From NCBI GenBank assembly GCA_001828295.1, contig MHYI01000089.1, positions 4,673 to 12,108 of the forward strand: a stretch of DNA of 7,436 bases. Reading direction: 5' to 3'. The position numbers and the translations under genes are program-made. This DNA comes from Planctomycetes bacterium RBG_16_41_13. GTDB taxonomy: Bacteria; Planctomycetota; Brocadiia; Brocadiales; Brocadiaceae. The notes beneath the pieces are model-generated. The model searched no databases. It saw only the letters and a list, made by a program, of their open reading frames with translations, and was not told the DNA's origin. Positions 1-5,512 of the stretch are shown in pieces; position 1 is the stretch's first letter, and each line of letters starts with the position of its first letter.

Positions 1-1137
1 GCAGTGGTAGGGCTTGGTACGATTACCTCGGATGTTTTTGGAGGTGATATCGTAATTGTAGACGGAAACCGGGGATTGGTAATTGTTCGGCCAGACGACG
101 AAACATTGGCAACGTACCAAAATAAGGTAAAGAGTATCGATGTTTTTGAGAAAAAACTGGCGACAGAACTGAAAGACCAACCTTCAACCACGGCGGATGG
201 AAGACATATTTCCATTTATGGCAATATTGAATTTCCACGGGAAATAGGTGTAAATTTAAACTACGGTGCGGAAGGGATAGGCCTTTACAGAACGGAGTTT
301 CTCTATTTGAATTCTCCAACGCCTCCGACAGAAGAGCAGCATTTGGAGGCATACACTACCGTTGTTCAGGAACTAAAGGGAAGACCTGTTATCATAAGAA
401 CACTTGATTTAGGTGCAGATAAGCTGCCATACCTGGAGCATAGAAAAGAGGGAAATCCTTTCCTTGGGTGTCGTTCTATACGTTATTGTTTTGAAAACCC
501 TTCCATATTTAAAATACAGCTTAGAGCCTTGTTGAGAGCCTCTGCTCTGGGAGAGGTGAAAATATTGTTTCCATTAATTTCGTCCATCCAGGAACTGAGG
601 CGGGCAAAACAGATGGTGTATGAGACGATGGAAGAACTGGAGAAAGAAAACATTCCCTTTGATAAAAACGTTAAAATGGGAACGATGCTGGAAGTCCCTT
701 CTTCTGTTATGATTTCAGACATGTTGGCAAAAGAATGCGATTTTTTTAGCATAGGCACGAACGATCTTATCCAATATTCTTTGGCGGTTGATAGAAACAA
801 CGAACGGGTGGCATATTTATATTGTCCTGTACATCCGGCGATTTTAAGGTTTTTGAAATTTGCGATAAAAGCTGCACATGAAAATGATATTCCTATTGGA
901 ATTTGCGGCGAAATGGGAGGTGAACTGGAATATACTATCCCCCTTGTAGGGCTTGGTCTGAAAGAGTTTAGCGTCGCTCCCGCAACGATCATACCCGAGA
1001 TGAAAAAGATTATCCGGTCTGTTTCTTTTGAAGAAGCCAGGGAAGTTGCAGAAACTATTTTTAAGTTTGACAATCCGGAAAAAACCAAAAAATATCTTAA
1101 TAATTTTGTAAGAAAAATTTTACCGGAAGTATATTAA
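1..1137 (+). CDS. ptsI: PTS enzyme I (phosphoenolpyruvate-protein phosphotransferase), 5'-truncated by window edge
   Basis: This cytoplasmic enzyme takes phosphate from phosphoenolpyruvate and passes it to HPr, the first step of the PTS. The visible 378 residues cover the end of the phosphohistidine domain (VVGLGTITSDV aligns with the stretch after the active-site His, which lies upstream of the window) and the whole C-terminal TIM-barrel. Numbering from nt 1, the PEP/Mg-binding residues known from E. coli enzyme I are all present: Arg97 in GLYRTEF, Arg133 in IIRTLDLGADK, Arg158 in GCRSIR, Glu231 in MLEVPSS, Asp255 in the signature DFFSIGTNDLIQ, Arg265 in AVDRNN, and catalytic-acid Cys302 in ICGEMGGE. 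The normal C-terminus is reached, so the gene looks intact apart from the window cut. No HPr or EII gene is in view; HPr could lie upstream. A regulatory PTS is possible but cannot be judged here. The TIM-barrel plus full signature argues against pyruvate phosphate dikinase or PEP synthase. Confidence 0.96.
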   Translation, partial: AVVGLGTITSDVFGGDIVIVDGNRGLVIVRPDDETLATYQNKVKSIDVFEKKLATELKDQPSTTADGRHISIYGNIEFPREIGVNLNYGAEGIGLYRTEFLYLNSPTPPTEEQHLEAYTTVVQELKGRPVIIRTLDLGADKLPYLEHRKEGNPFLGCRSIRYCFENPSIFKIQLRALLRASALGEVKILFPLISSIQELRRAKQMVYETMEELEKENIPFDKNVKMGTMLEVPSSVMISDMLAKECDFFSIGTNDLIQYSLAVDRNNERVAYLYCPVHPAILRFLKFAIKAAHENDIPIGICGEMGGELEYTIPLVGLGLKEFSVAPATIIPEMKKIIRSVSFEEAREVAETIFKFDNPEKTKKYLNNFVRKILPEVY

Positions 1138-1147
1138 GAATGTATAT

Positions 1148-1171
1148 CTTTACGGTAAAGTTGTTTTTTTT
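1148..1171 (+). terminator. weak intrinsic terminator candidate after ptsI
   Basis: Eleven bases after the ptsI stop, CTTTA-CGG-TAAAG can fold as a 5-bp stem with a 3-nt loop, directly followed by TTGTTTTTTTT. The T-rich tract is convincing but the stem is short and AT-rich, so termination would be partial at best. If it works, it separates ptsI from the DUF2344-rng-rplU-rpmA cluster. Confidence 0.35.
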
Positions 1172-1187
1172 CACATCACTGTTTTAT

Positions 1188-1193
1188 GAAGGA
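1188..1193 (+). promoter_or_regulatory. Shine-Dalgarno that decides the DUF2344 start
   Basis: GAAGGA lies 9 nt upstream of ATA 1203 and 3 nt upstream of CTG 1197, but 75 nt upstream of the first ordinary start codon (TTG 1269). It supports initiation near 1200 rather than at 1269. It overlaps an out-of-frame ATG at 1193, so it cannot serve that codon. Confidence 0.55.
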
Positions 1194-1202
1194 TGACTGG
1201 CC

Positions 1203-1829
1203 ATAGTAGAAAAAATACGCATTCGTTTTTCCAAATCAGGGGATATTCGGTTTATTTCCCATAATGATTTGATGAGAACCATTGAACGGATAATACGAAG
1301 GGCAAATATCCCCATCGCAATGTCCAAAGGTTTTAATCCGCACCCCAAAATATCCATGCCGTTAGCGCTTGGTGTTGGGATGAGCGGAGAAGATGAAATT
1401 TTGGAATTGGAGTTGCTCCATCATGAACCGCTTGATTTACTGGCGGAACGGTTCCGCAGGCAATTGCCGGAAGGGATTTGCATTGTTTCCGCCCGGCAGA
1501 TACCACTATCGGAAAGAGGCGCTGTTGATAATGTGACATATAAGATTATTTTTAAAAATAAAGATATTCTGCAAACCTTAAAAATTGAAGATTTCTGGAA
1601 GCAACATTCTGTTATAATAAAACGCATGAAAAAAGAGGGGCAAAAATCCGTAGAAATCAGATCTTCTGTTCAAAAAATCGGGAGGGAGGATGATGCCCTG
1701 TTTTTAACTTTCCGATTGACGCCGGATGGGATGCCGAGGCCTGAAGAAGTAGTAAGCGCCCTTGGGGTCGATATAAATAACGAGCTTTTTGAAATTATCA
1801 GGACGGAAGTGAATATCTCTTCTGTATAA
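1203..1829 (+). CDS. DUF2344 / TIGR03936 radical SAM-linked protein, non-canonical start
   Basis: This is a member of the DUF2344 family (PF10105, TIGR03936), which is often adjacent or fused to a radical SAM protein and next to RNase G and L21/L27. The exact biochemical role is unknown. The family N-terminus is clear: IRIRFSKSGDIRFISHNDLM, then GFNPHPKIS at about residues 43-51, then GVGMSGEDEILELEL. About 208 residues fits the family. The frame is open only from the TGA at 1194-1196. The first ATG/GTG/TTG in frame is TTG 1269, which would delete the conserved N-terminal strand and SHxDL motif. A Shine-Dalgarno sequence GAAGGA (1188-1193) lies 9 nt before ATA 1203, exactly where homologues begin with Met-Val-x-Lys. 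CTG 1197 is the alternative, only 3 nt from the SD. I chose 1203, which requires an ATA start or an ATG read as ATA through mutation or sequencing error. The stop is 3 nt before the ribonuclease gene, so the two are probably co-transcribed and translationally coupled. No radical SAM partner is adjacent. Confidence 0.85.
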   Translation: MVEKIRIRFSKSGDIRFISHNDLMRTIERIIRRANIPIAMSKGFNPHPKISMPLALGVGMSGEDEILELELLHHEPLDLLAERFRRQLPEGICIVSARQIPLSERGAVDNVTYKIIFKNKDILQTLKIEDFWKQHSVIIKRMKKEGQKSVEIRSSVQKIGREDDALFLTFRLTPDGMPRPEEVVSALGVDINNELFEIIRTEVNISSV

Positions 1830-1832
1830 AGA

Positions 1833-3362
1833 ATGGAAAAAATAACTAAAACGAAAACAAGGATGCTTATAAATGCGATTGAACCTGAAGAGTGTCGTAT
1901 CGCTATATTAGAAAACAACGTTCTTGAGGAATTGTATATTGAAAGAAGCTCCCGTGAGCAGATTGCAGGGAATATTTACAAAGGAAGAGTGGTTAATATA
2001 GAACCAAACCTGGAAGCGGCATTTGTTGATATAGGACTCAAAAAAAATGGATTTCTCCATGCTTCCGATGTGTTGGTCCCGTCAGAAGGAAAGAATCCGG
2101 GAGAAGAAGCGGATTCCCCCCCTGTAAGACACCATAGGATACGCGATGTTTTGCAACAAGGAAAAGAGATACTGGTTCAGGTAACAAAGGAAAGCCTTGG
2201 GACAAAGGGACCCAGTTTGACCACCTATATAAGTTTGCCGGGCAGATATCTGGTTTTAATGCCGGAAGTAAAGCGTTACGGCGTTTCCAAGAAAATAACC
2301 GAGGAAGATGAGCGGCAAAGGTTAAAGAAAATCCTTGAAAGCTTAAATCCCCCGAAGAATATTGGTTTTATCGTTCGAACCGCGGGCGTGCAACAAACAA
2401 AGAGAGAACTACAGAAAGATTTTCATTATCTGTTGAAGCTTTGGAAAAATATCTGTAAAAAGTCGAAAGAGATTGACGCACCAGGCGTAATTTATCAGGA
2501 AAGCGATCTGGTGATTCGCGTAATTCGGGATATATTTAGCCAGGACATAAACGAAATCATCGTAGATTCGGAATCTGTTTTTAAGAGAACAAGAGAGTTT
2601 CTGCGAATAATAATGCCTAAATATGAAAAACAGCTTAAATTCTACAACAAGGAGAAGCCGTTATTCCATAATTTTGGAATTGAAAATGCCATTGAAGAAA
2701 TAAACTCCCGAAAAATTCCGCTGCTGCATGGCGGATCAATTGTTCTTGAACAGACAGAAGCATTGGTTGCGATTGATGTGAATAGCGGTAAATATAAAGG
2801 GAAATGCGACCCTGAAGAGACGGCATTCAGGACGAATATGATTGCAGCAAAAGAAATTGCACGCCAAATAAGACTGCGGGATTTAGGGGGAGTAATTGTT
2901 ATTGATTTTATCGATATGCGGGATGAAAAACATATCCAGGCGGTTGAGAAGGCAATTGCGGATTCGTTGAAGAGACATCGGGCCAGAACAAAGATGCTGA
3001 AAATGTCAAAATTTGGTACAATTGAAATCACCAGGCAGAGAATCCGGCCAAGCCTGAGAGACGTTTTGTTTGAAGAATGCAAATTTTGCTGCGGAACAGG
3101 CTACGCAAAAACAGTAGAATCTCTGTGTTTAAATATCATGAGAGATGTAAAATTTGCTTTACATTTACCGCAAGTCGTCAGGATTGAAATAACTTCAAAT
3201 AATGACGTAGTCAATTATTTACAGAATCAGAAAAGAAAACAAATGGCGGAGATTGAAGATGCGTATAACAAAAAAATAGTTATTTTTACCGATACAGCAA
3301 ATGAATATGGCAAAATAGATATTCGTTATTTTGATAATAAGGGAGAACCCGTTACCGTATAA
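1833..3362 (+). CDS. rng: Ribonuclease E/G family endoribonuclease (RNase G-like)
   Basis: This is a single-strand-specific endoribonuclease for rRNA maturation and mRNA decay. Its 509 residues match the catalytic core (RNase G length), with no long C-terminal scaffold like that of E. coli RNase E. An N-terminal RNase H-like strand (MLINAIEPEECRIAIL) is followed by an S1 RNA-binding domain starting at IYKGRV (48-53) and GFLHASD. The 5'-monophosphate sensor is GFIVRTAG with Arg182-Thr183. The Mg-binding catalytic aspartates are Asp315 in VAIDVNSG and Asp358 in IVIDFIDM, 43 residues apart as in E. coli RNase E (303/346). The zinc-link cysteines that hold the dimer are C416-KF-C419, again at the E. 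coli spacing from the second Asp; an extra Cys420 follows. The start is 3 nt after the DUF2344 stop with only a weak AAAG upstream, so translation probably depends on coupling. The low-complexity insertion GKNPGEEADSPP after the first S1 strands is unremarkable. The family is certain; G versus E naming rests on length. Confidence 0.95.
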   Translation: MEKITKTKTRMLINAIEPEECRIAILENNVLEELYIERSSREQIAGNIYKGRVVNIEPNLEAAFVDIGLKKNGFLHASDVLVPSEGKNPGEEADSPPVRHHRIRDVLQQGKEILVQVTKESLGTKGPSLTTYISLPGRYLVLMPEVKRYGVSKKITEEDERQRLKKILESLNPPKNIGFIVRTAGVQQTKRELQKDFHYLLKLWKNICKKSKEIDAPGVIYQESDLVIRVIRDIFSQDINEIIVDSESVFKRTREFLRIIMPKYEKQLKFYNKEKPLFHNFGIENAIEEINSRKIPLLHGGSIVLEQTEALVAIDVNSGKYKGKCDPEETAFRTNMIAAKEIARQIRLRDLGGVIVIDFIDMRDEKHIQAVEKAIADSLKRHRARTKMLKMSKFGTIEITRQRIRPSLRDVLFEECKFCCGTGYAKTVESLCLNIMRDVKFALHLPQVVRIEITSNNDVVNYLQNQKRKQMAEIEDAYNKKIVIFTDTANEYGKIDIRYFDNKGEPVTV

Positions 3363-3383
3363 TTTTTAATTTAGTTTTAAGAC

Positions 3384-3390
3384 AAGGAGG
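3384..3390 (+). promoter_or_regulatory. strong Shine-Dalgarno for rplU
   Basis: AAGGAGG is a near-perfect anti-16S match in the 40-bp gap after the ribonuclease gene. It lies 12 nt from ATG 3403, slightly long spacing. No other ATG or GTG in that frame intervenes. Confidence 0.6.
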
Positions 3391-3402
3391 AGAAATAGAG
3401 AT

Positions 3403-3717
3403 ATGTATGCTATTATAAACGACAGGGGCAAACAATATAAGGTGAGAACCGGAGAACAGTTTTGTATTGATTTAAAGGCGGACGCCAAAGTTGGAGATGA
3501 TCTGGAGTTTGACAATGTGCTGGTTTGTTCCGATGAATCCGGAAATGCAACATTTGGAAGCGCTGCAAATGCAAAGGTCGTTGCGGAGGTAAAAGGTGTA
3601 ATAAAAGATAAAAAATGCGTGACGATAAAGTTTCGAAGGAGAAAAGCGTCTATGAGAAAACGCGGACATCGTGAAAAATACACAAAGATCAAAGTAAAAG
3701 AGATAATTGCCGGGTAG
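3403..3717 (+). CDS. rplU: 50S ribosomal protein L21
   Basis: This large-subunit protein binds 23S rRNA near L20. At 104 residues it matches the family (103 in E. coli). The N-terminus MYAIINDRGKQYKVRTGEQ is the typical L21 opening, and the C-terminal basic signature appears as KFRRRKASMRKRGHREKYTKIKVKEI, including the RGHR..YT core. It begins 40 bp after the ribonuclease gene and is followed 134 bp later by rpmA, the usual partner. No small ysxB/Prp-like protease gene lies between L21 and L27, which agrees with an L27 that has no cleavable N-terminal extension. It is probably expressed with the upstream cluster. Confidence 0.97.
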   Translation: MYAIINDRGKQYKVRTGEQFCIDLKADAKVGDDLEFDNVLVCSDESGNATFGSAANAKVVAEVKGVIKDKKCVTIKFRRRKASMRKRGHREKYTKIKVKEIIAG

Positions 3718-3797
3718 AGCAATTCAGGAAATAGTGCAGATACTATTTTAATACTCGGGAAGTACATTTTATATAAACGCAGTTTTTCAGGGTGGCG

Positions 3798-3816
3798 CGG
3801 ACAACATGTTTGTCCG
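3798..3816 (+). promoter_or_regulatory. hairpin between rplU and rpmA
   Basis: CGGACAA and TTGTCCG form a perfect 7-bp stem with a 5-nt loop (CATGT) in the 134-bp rplU-rpmA gap, 36 nt before the rpmA start. It has no T-tract, so it is not a typical terminator. A processing site or a translational control element for L27 is possible. Function is inferred from position only. Confidence 0.4.
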
Positions 3817-3851
3817 TATCTGCCGTATGGTTAATTTAAGAGGAGAAAAAA

Positions 3852-4100
3852 ATGGCACATAAAAAAGGACAAGGTTCCTCAAGGAATGGAAGAGACAGCA
3901 ACCCCCAAATGAGAGGCGTTAAAAAATTTGGCGGCCAATCCGTAATAACCGGCGCAATCATAGTTCGTCAATGCGGCACTAAATTCAGGCCAGGCAAAAA
4001 TGTGGGACTTGGGAGGGATTATACGATTTTTTCCATGATAGAAGGCGTGGTAAAATTTGACACGAGACGCCGTATAAGTGTATATCCTGCCACTAATTAA
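3852..4100 (+). CDS. rpmA: 50S ribosomal protein L27
   Basis: This large-subunit protein has an N-terminal tail that reaches the peptidyl transferase centre. At 82 residues it is close to the usual 85. It starts directly with [16 protein letters not shown], so there is no Firmicutes-type extension to be cleaved. The core [14 protein letters not shown] and the following [16 protein letters not shown] are standard. The signature RQRG is altered to RQCG, with Cys41 in place of the usual arginine (compare E. coli VRQRGTKFHAG). A good Shine-Dalgarno AGGAG (3841-3845) lies 6 nt before the ATG. obgE, often the next gene, is absent; the cluster ends here. Downstream there is only a weak AT-rich inverted repeat and no clear terminator. 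Confidence 0.97.
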   Translation: MAHKKGQGSSRNGRDSNPQMRGVKKFGGQSVITGAIIVRQCGTKFRPGKNVGLGRDYTIFSMIEGVVKFDTRRRISVYPATN

Positions 4101-4287
4101 ATAGTCTGTTAATTTTCACCATAAAATCAATTTCTCCATTTCTTTGAGACTATTCTATGTAGCAATTAGATTTGGAGTGGCAATATAATATTACTCTGTA
4201 AAAACGTACTTTTTTGATAATAGTTTGCCCACCCCTAAGCTGGCAAGCACGAAATCCGAAACAAATTCTAATGACAAACTGATTTTC
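4101..4287. other. intergenic stretch after rpmA, no gene seen
   Basis: This is AT-rich DNA with stops in all frames. An 8-bp inverted repeat (AATAGTCT at 4100-4107, AGACTATT at 4147-4154) has a 39-nt loop and is too weak to call a terminator. Near the right end, CGAAATCCGAAACAAATTC (about 4250-4268) resembles dispersed intergenic repeat text that I associate from memory with planctomycete genomes. A similar GGAATCCGAAAG occurs at about 4338-4349 beyond the palindrome. Nothing else is supportable. Confidence 0.4.
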
Positions 4288-4323
4288 GCACTCGTTCCCA
4301 AGCTCCAGCTTGGGAACGAGTGC
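4288..4323. repeat. 36-nt perfect palindrome (REP-like)
   Basis: GCACTCGTTCCCAAGCT and its exact reverse complement are separated by only CC, giving two 17-nt arms. As RNA or single-stranded DNA it would fold into a very stable hairpin. The core GTTCCCAAGCTCCAGCTTGGGAAC is a motif I recall as dispersed in many unrelated bacterial genomes, so a REP/BIME-like mobile palindrome is likely. TTTTAAA follows on the + strand, so incidental termination of rpmA read-through is possible. Confidence 0.7.
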
Positions 4324-4359
4324 TTTTAAACAAGTACGGAATCCGAAAGAAGTACTCGT

Positions 4360-4473
4360 TTAGAATTCCAAATAAATTCCCTGAAAAACAGGGACCATAT
4401 CATATCCACTTCCGCTATTACCATAATTAATCAGCTTAGGCACTTCAGACGTTCTGGATTTTAGTTTGTAGGA
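4360..4473 (-). pseudogene. C-terminal relic of a possible outer-membrane beta-barrel protein
   Basis: On the minus strand an open stretch of 37 codons ends in TAA at 4362-4360. It reads ...SEVPKLINYGNSGSG, then GYDMVPVFQGIYLEF. The ending, alternating hydrophobic residues with a terminal Phe, is the classic last beta-strand of outer-membrane barrels. There is no start codon: an in-frame TAA sits immediately upstream at 4476-4474, beside the AAAGTGTCCCC sequence that looks like a mobile-element end. The simplest reading is the tail of a gene whose rest was lost at that junction. Chance cannot be excluded at this length. Confidence 0.35.
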
Positions 4474-4477
4474 TTAA

Positions 4478-4550
4478 GTAAAGTGTCCCCGGAATTACCT
4501 TCCCATGCTGGTCATGGACTTTGCTGCACCAGCCATCTCGGGTCTTTTTT
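4478..4550. mobile_element. possible mobile-element end or remnant
   Basis: The segment opens with GTAAAGTGTCCCCGGAATTA, which resembles ends seen at insertion-sequence or RAYT-associated repeats in other bacteria (from memory, not searched). It contains a 6-bp inverted repeat GCTGGT/ACCAGC (4507-4512, 4528-4533) and closes with TCTTTTTTATTG. It abuts the truncated minus-strand relic exactly. No transposase reading frame is present, so at most it is a fragment. Confidence 0.25.
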
Positions 4551-4651
4551 ATTGTTAACGGGCATTTTTCTCAAAAAATTCATCTTTTAAAAAAATCCAT
4601 TAAAATGGTATACTTCTAACAATTAAAATTAAGATGCAAAATATATTGTAA

Positions 4652-4727
4652 GCAACACTTTAGTTTTTTGAAAAAAACTATTAATAGCGATGTTCGCCCC
4701 TACTTTTTCAAAAAACCAAATTGTTAC
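4652..4727. repeat. 76-bp inverted-repeat element (MITE-like), copy 1
   Basis: The left arm 4652-4675 and right arm 4704-4727 are 24-nt inverted repeats with 3 mismatches. The arms begin GCAACACTTTAG and, read outward-in from the right, GTAACAATTTGG; both continue TTTTTTGAAAAA. The 28-bp centre includes CGATGTTCGCCCCTAC. A direct repeat ATTGTA lies one base outside each arm (4645-4650 and 4729-4734), a candidate target-site duplication. The right end is 48 bp upstream of the ferritin-like start, so the element sits in that gene's promoter region. The same terminal sequence bounds the larger element at 5275-5538. Confidence 0.65.
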
Positions 4728-4775
4728 AATTGTATTTGATCTCCTGACAAATTTACTCTGTATTTTGAGGGAAAA

Positions 4776-5267
4776 ATGGTAAATGAGAAAAGCGAGGCAG
4801 TGAAAAAAATACTCGAAACTGCAATTGTGCAGGAAAACAGATCGAAAAAGTTTTATTTGAAAATGCGGGAGCAAATACGAAATGAAGACGCCAAAAAGCG
4901 TTTAAAGCTAATGGCTGACGCAGAACATGAACATGAAGAAATACTTATTTCCTGGTACGAAGATGCCTATGGAAAAACATTTGATCCTGAAAGTATCTGT
5001 TTACCCGAAAACACACTTGATATACAAAAACATGACGATAATGCAGCGCTCATTGATGTTGTAAGGCTTATTGCGAAGGCGGAAAATAAGGCATACCAAT
5101 TTTACAAAAATGCCGCTTTTACCGCCAAAACACCGGAAGAAAAAAGATTATTTGAAACCCTTGCCAGCGCTGAACAAATGCATGCAGATCAATCTTTGAC
5201 CGAGCTGGATATGCTTGCCGGCGAGGAATTTTTTTTCTCAGACGAGGAGATCCCCTGGGAAATATAA
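4776..5267 (+). CDS. Stand-alone ferritin-like (rubrerythrin-type) di-iron protein
   Basis: This 163-residue, probably cytoplasmic four-helix-bundle protein is predicted to bind a di-iron centre. Ligands follow the rubrerythrin pattern: Glu20, then Glu50-x-x-His53, then Glu103, then Glu133-x-x-His136. Both halves have the same 30-residue spacing from Glu to ExxH, and each first Glu is followed seven residues later by Tyr (Tyr27, Tyr110), as in rubrerythrins. No CxxC pairs exist, so the rubredoxin domain is missing; the only Cys is Cys75, in the inter-repeat loop. The C-terminus is acidic and aromatic (EEFFFSDEEIPWEI). Peroxide detoxification or iron handling is plausible for the family, but the electron donor is unknown. 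The start ATG has GAGGG (4767-4771) 4 nt upstream. It stands alone between two inverted-repeat elements of one family, 48 bp before and 7 bp after. Codon use does not obviously differ from neighbours. Confidence 0.88.
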   Translation: MVNEKSEAVKKILETAIVQENRSKKFYLKMREQIRNEDAKKRLKLMADAEHEHEEILISWYEDAYGKTFDPESICLPENTLDIQKHDDNAALIDVVRLIAKAENKAYQFYKNAAFTAKTPEEKRLFETLASAEQMHADQSLTELDMLAGEEFFFSDEEIPWEI

Positions 5268-5300
5268 AATAATTGTAACACGTTAGCTTTTTGAAAAACT

Positions 5301-5330
5301 CCGGGCGGGTTCAGGTTTGCAACCTGACCC
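5301..5330. repeat. GGGTTCAGGTT hairpin, copy A
   Basis: GGGTTCAGGTT (5307-5317) pairs with AACCTGACCC (5321-5330) around a TGC loop, with one bulged T. Together with the preceding CCGGGC it is an inverted copy of 5417-5447, with two substitutions and a one-base gap. It could act as a transcription stop after the ferritin-like gene, but no T-tract follows directly. Confidence 0.6.
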
Positions 5331-5416
5331 CCCCACGTTTTATATTGTTCCTGACTGCTAGTAAGGGGGATTTAGCCATTTTAGATACATAGAGTGCTAT
5401 TCGCCAAATAAACTAT

Positions 5417-5447
5417 GGGTTCAGGTTACAAACCTGAACCCGCCGGG
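5417..5447. repeat. GGGTTCAGGTT hairpin, copy B (inverted relative to copy A)
   Basis: GGGTTCAGGTT (5417-5427), loop ACA and AACCTGAACCC (5431-5441) form a perfect 11-bp stem. The following GCCGGG mirrors the CCGGGC before copy A, so A and B together make a second inverted-repeat pair nested inside the outer arms. The 86 bp between them (5331-5416) have no recognisable content. Confidence 0.65.
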
Positions 5448-5481
5448 CCCCCCGAGGTCTTTTGAAACGGGAAATTGTCAT

Positions 5482-5512
5482 ATGTAGTGCGACGAGGTTC
5501 GTCGCACTACAT
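5482..5512. repeat. 14-bp perfect palindrome next to right arm
   Basis: ATGTAGTGCGACGA (5482-5495) and its exact reverse complement (5499-5512) flank a GGT loop. The palindrome ends at the base before the right terminal arm begins (5513). It is an independent REP-like motif, unrelated in sequence to copies A and B. Confidence 0.7.

Noticed and set aside
483..1088. 201-residue open frame on the minus strand
   Set aside because: It lies entirely opposite the conserved enzyme I barrel and its translation is Ser/Phe/Ile-rich with no recognisable domain; it is a shadow of ptsI.
1193..1264. ATG-initiated 23-codon frame just upstream of the DUF2344 gene
   Set aside because: It is in the wrong frame, overlaps the Shine-Dalgarno it would need, and encodes no recognisable peptide. 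It could hint at a frameshift, but the correct frame is already open to 1197, so none is required.
2642..3082. 146-residue minus-strand open frame
   Set aside because: It is antisense to the ribonuclease catalytic core, where both catalytic aspartates and their spacing are conserved on the + strand; no family resemblance.
3366..3767. 133-residue minus-strand frame across rplU
   Set aside because: It is opposite the full L21 gene; hydrophobic-looking stretches are the complement of L21 codons, and no ribosome binding site or homology is apparent.
4100..4154. AATAGTCT/AGACTATT inverted repeat after rpmA as a terminator
   Set aside because: It is an 8-bp AT-rich stem with a 39-nt loop and no T-tract; not a credible intrinsic terminator.
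4478..4602. short minus-strand open frames through the possible mobile-element end
   Set aside because: More than one frame stays open for about 20-40 codons but none shows family features, so no coding call can be made.
4721..4771. sigma-70 promoter for the ferritin-like gene
   Set aside because: TTG-type and TAT-type hexamers occur in the AT-rich sequence, but no pair has proper 16-18 bp spacing ahead of the ribosome binding site, so no promoter is called.
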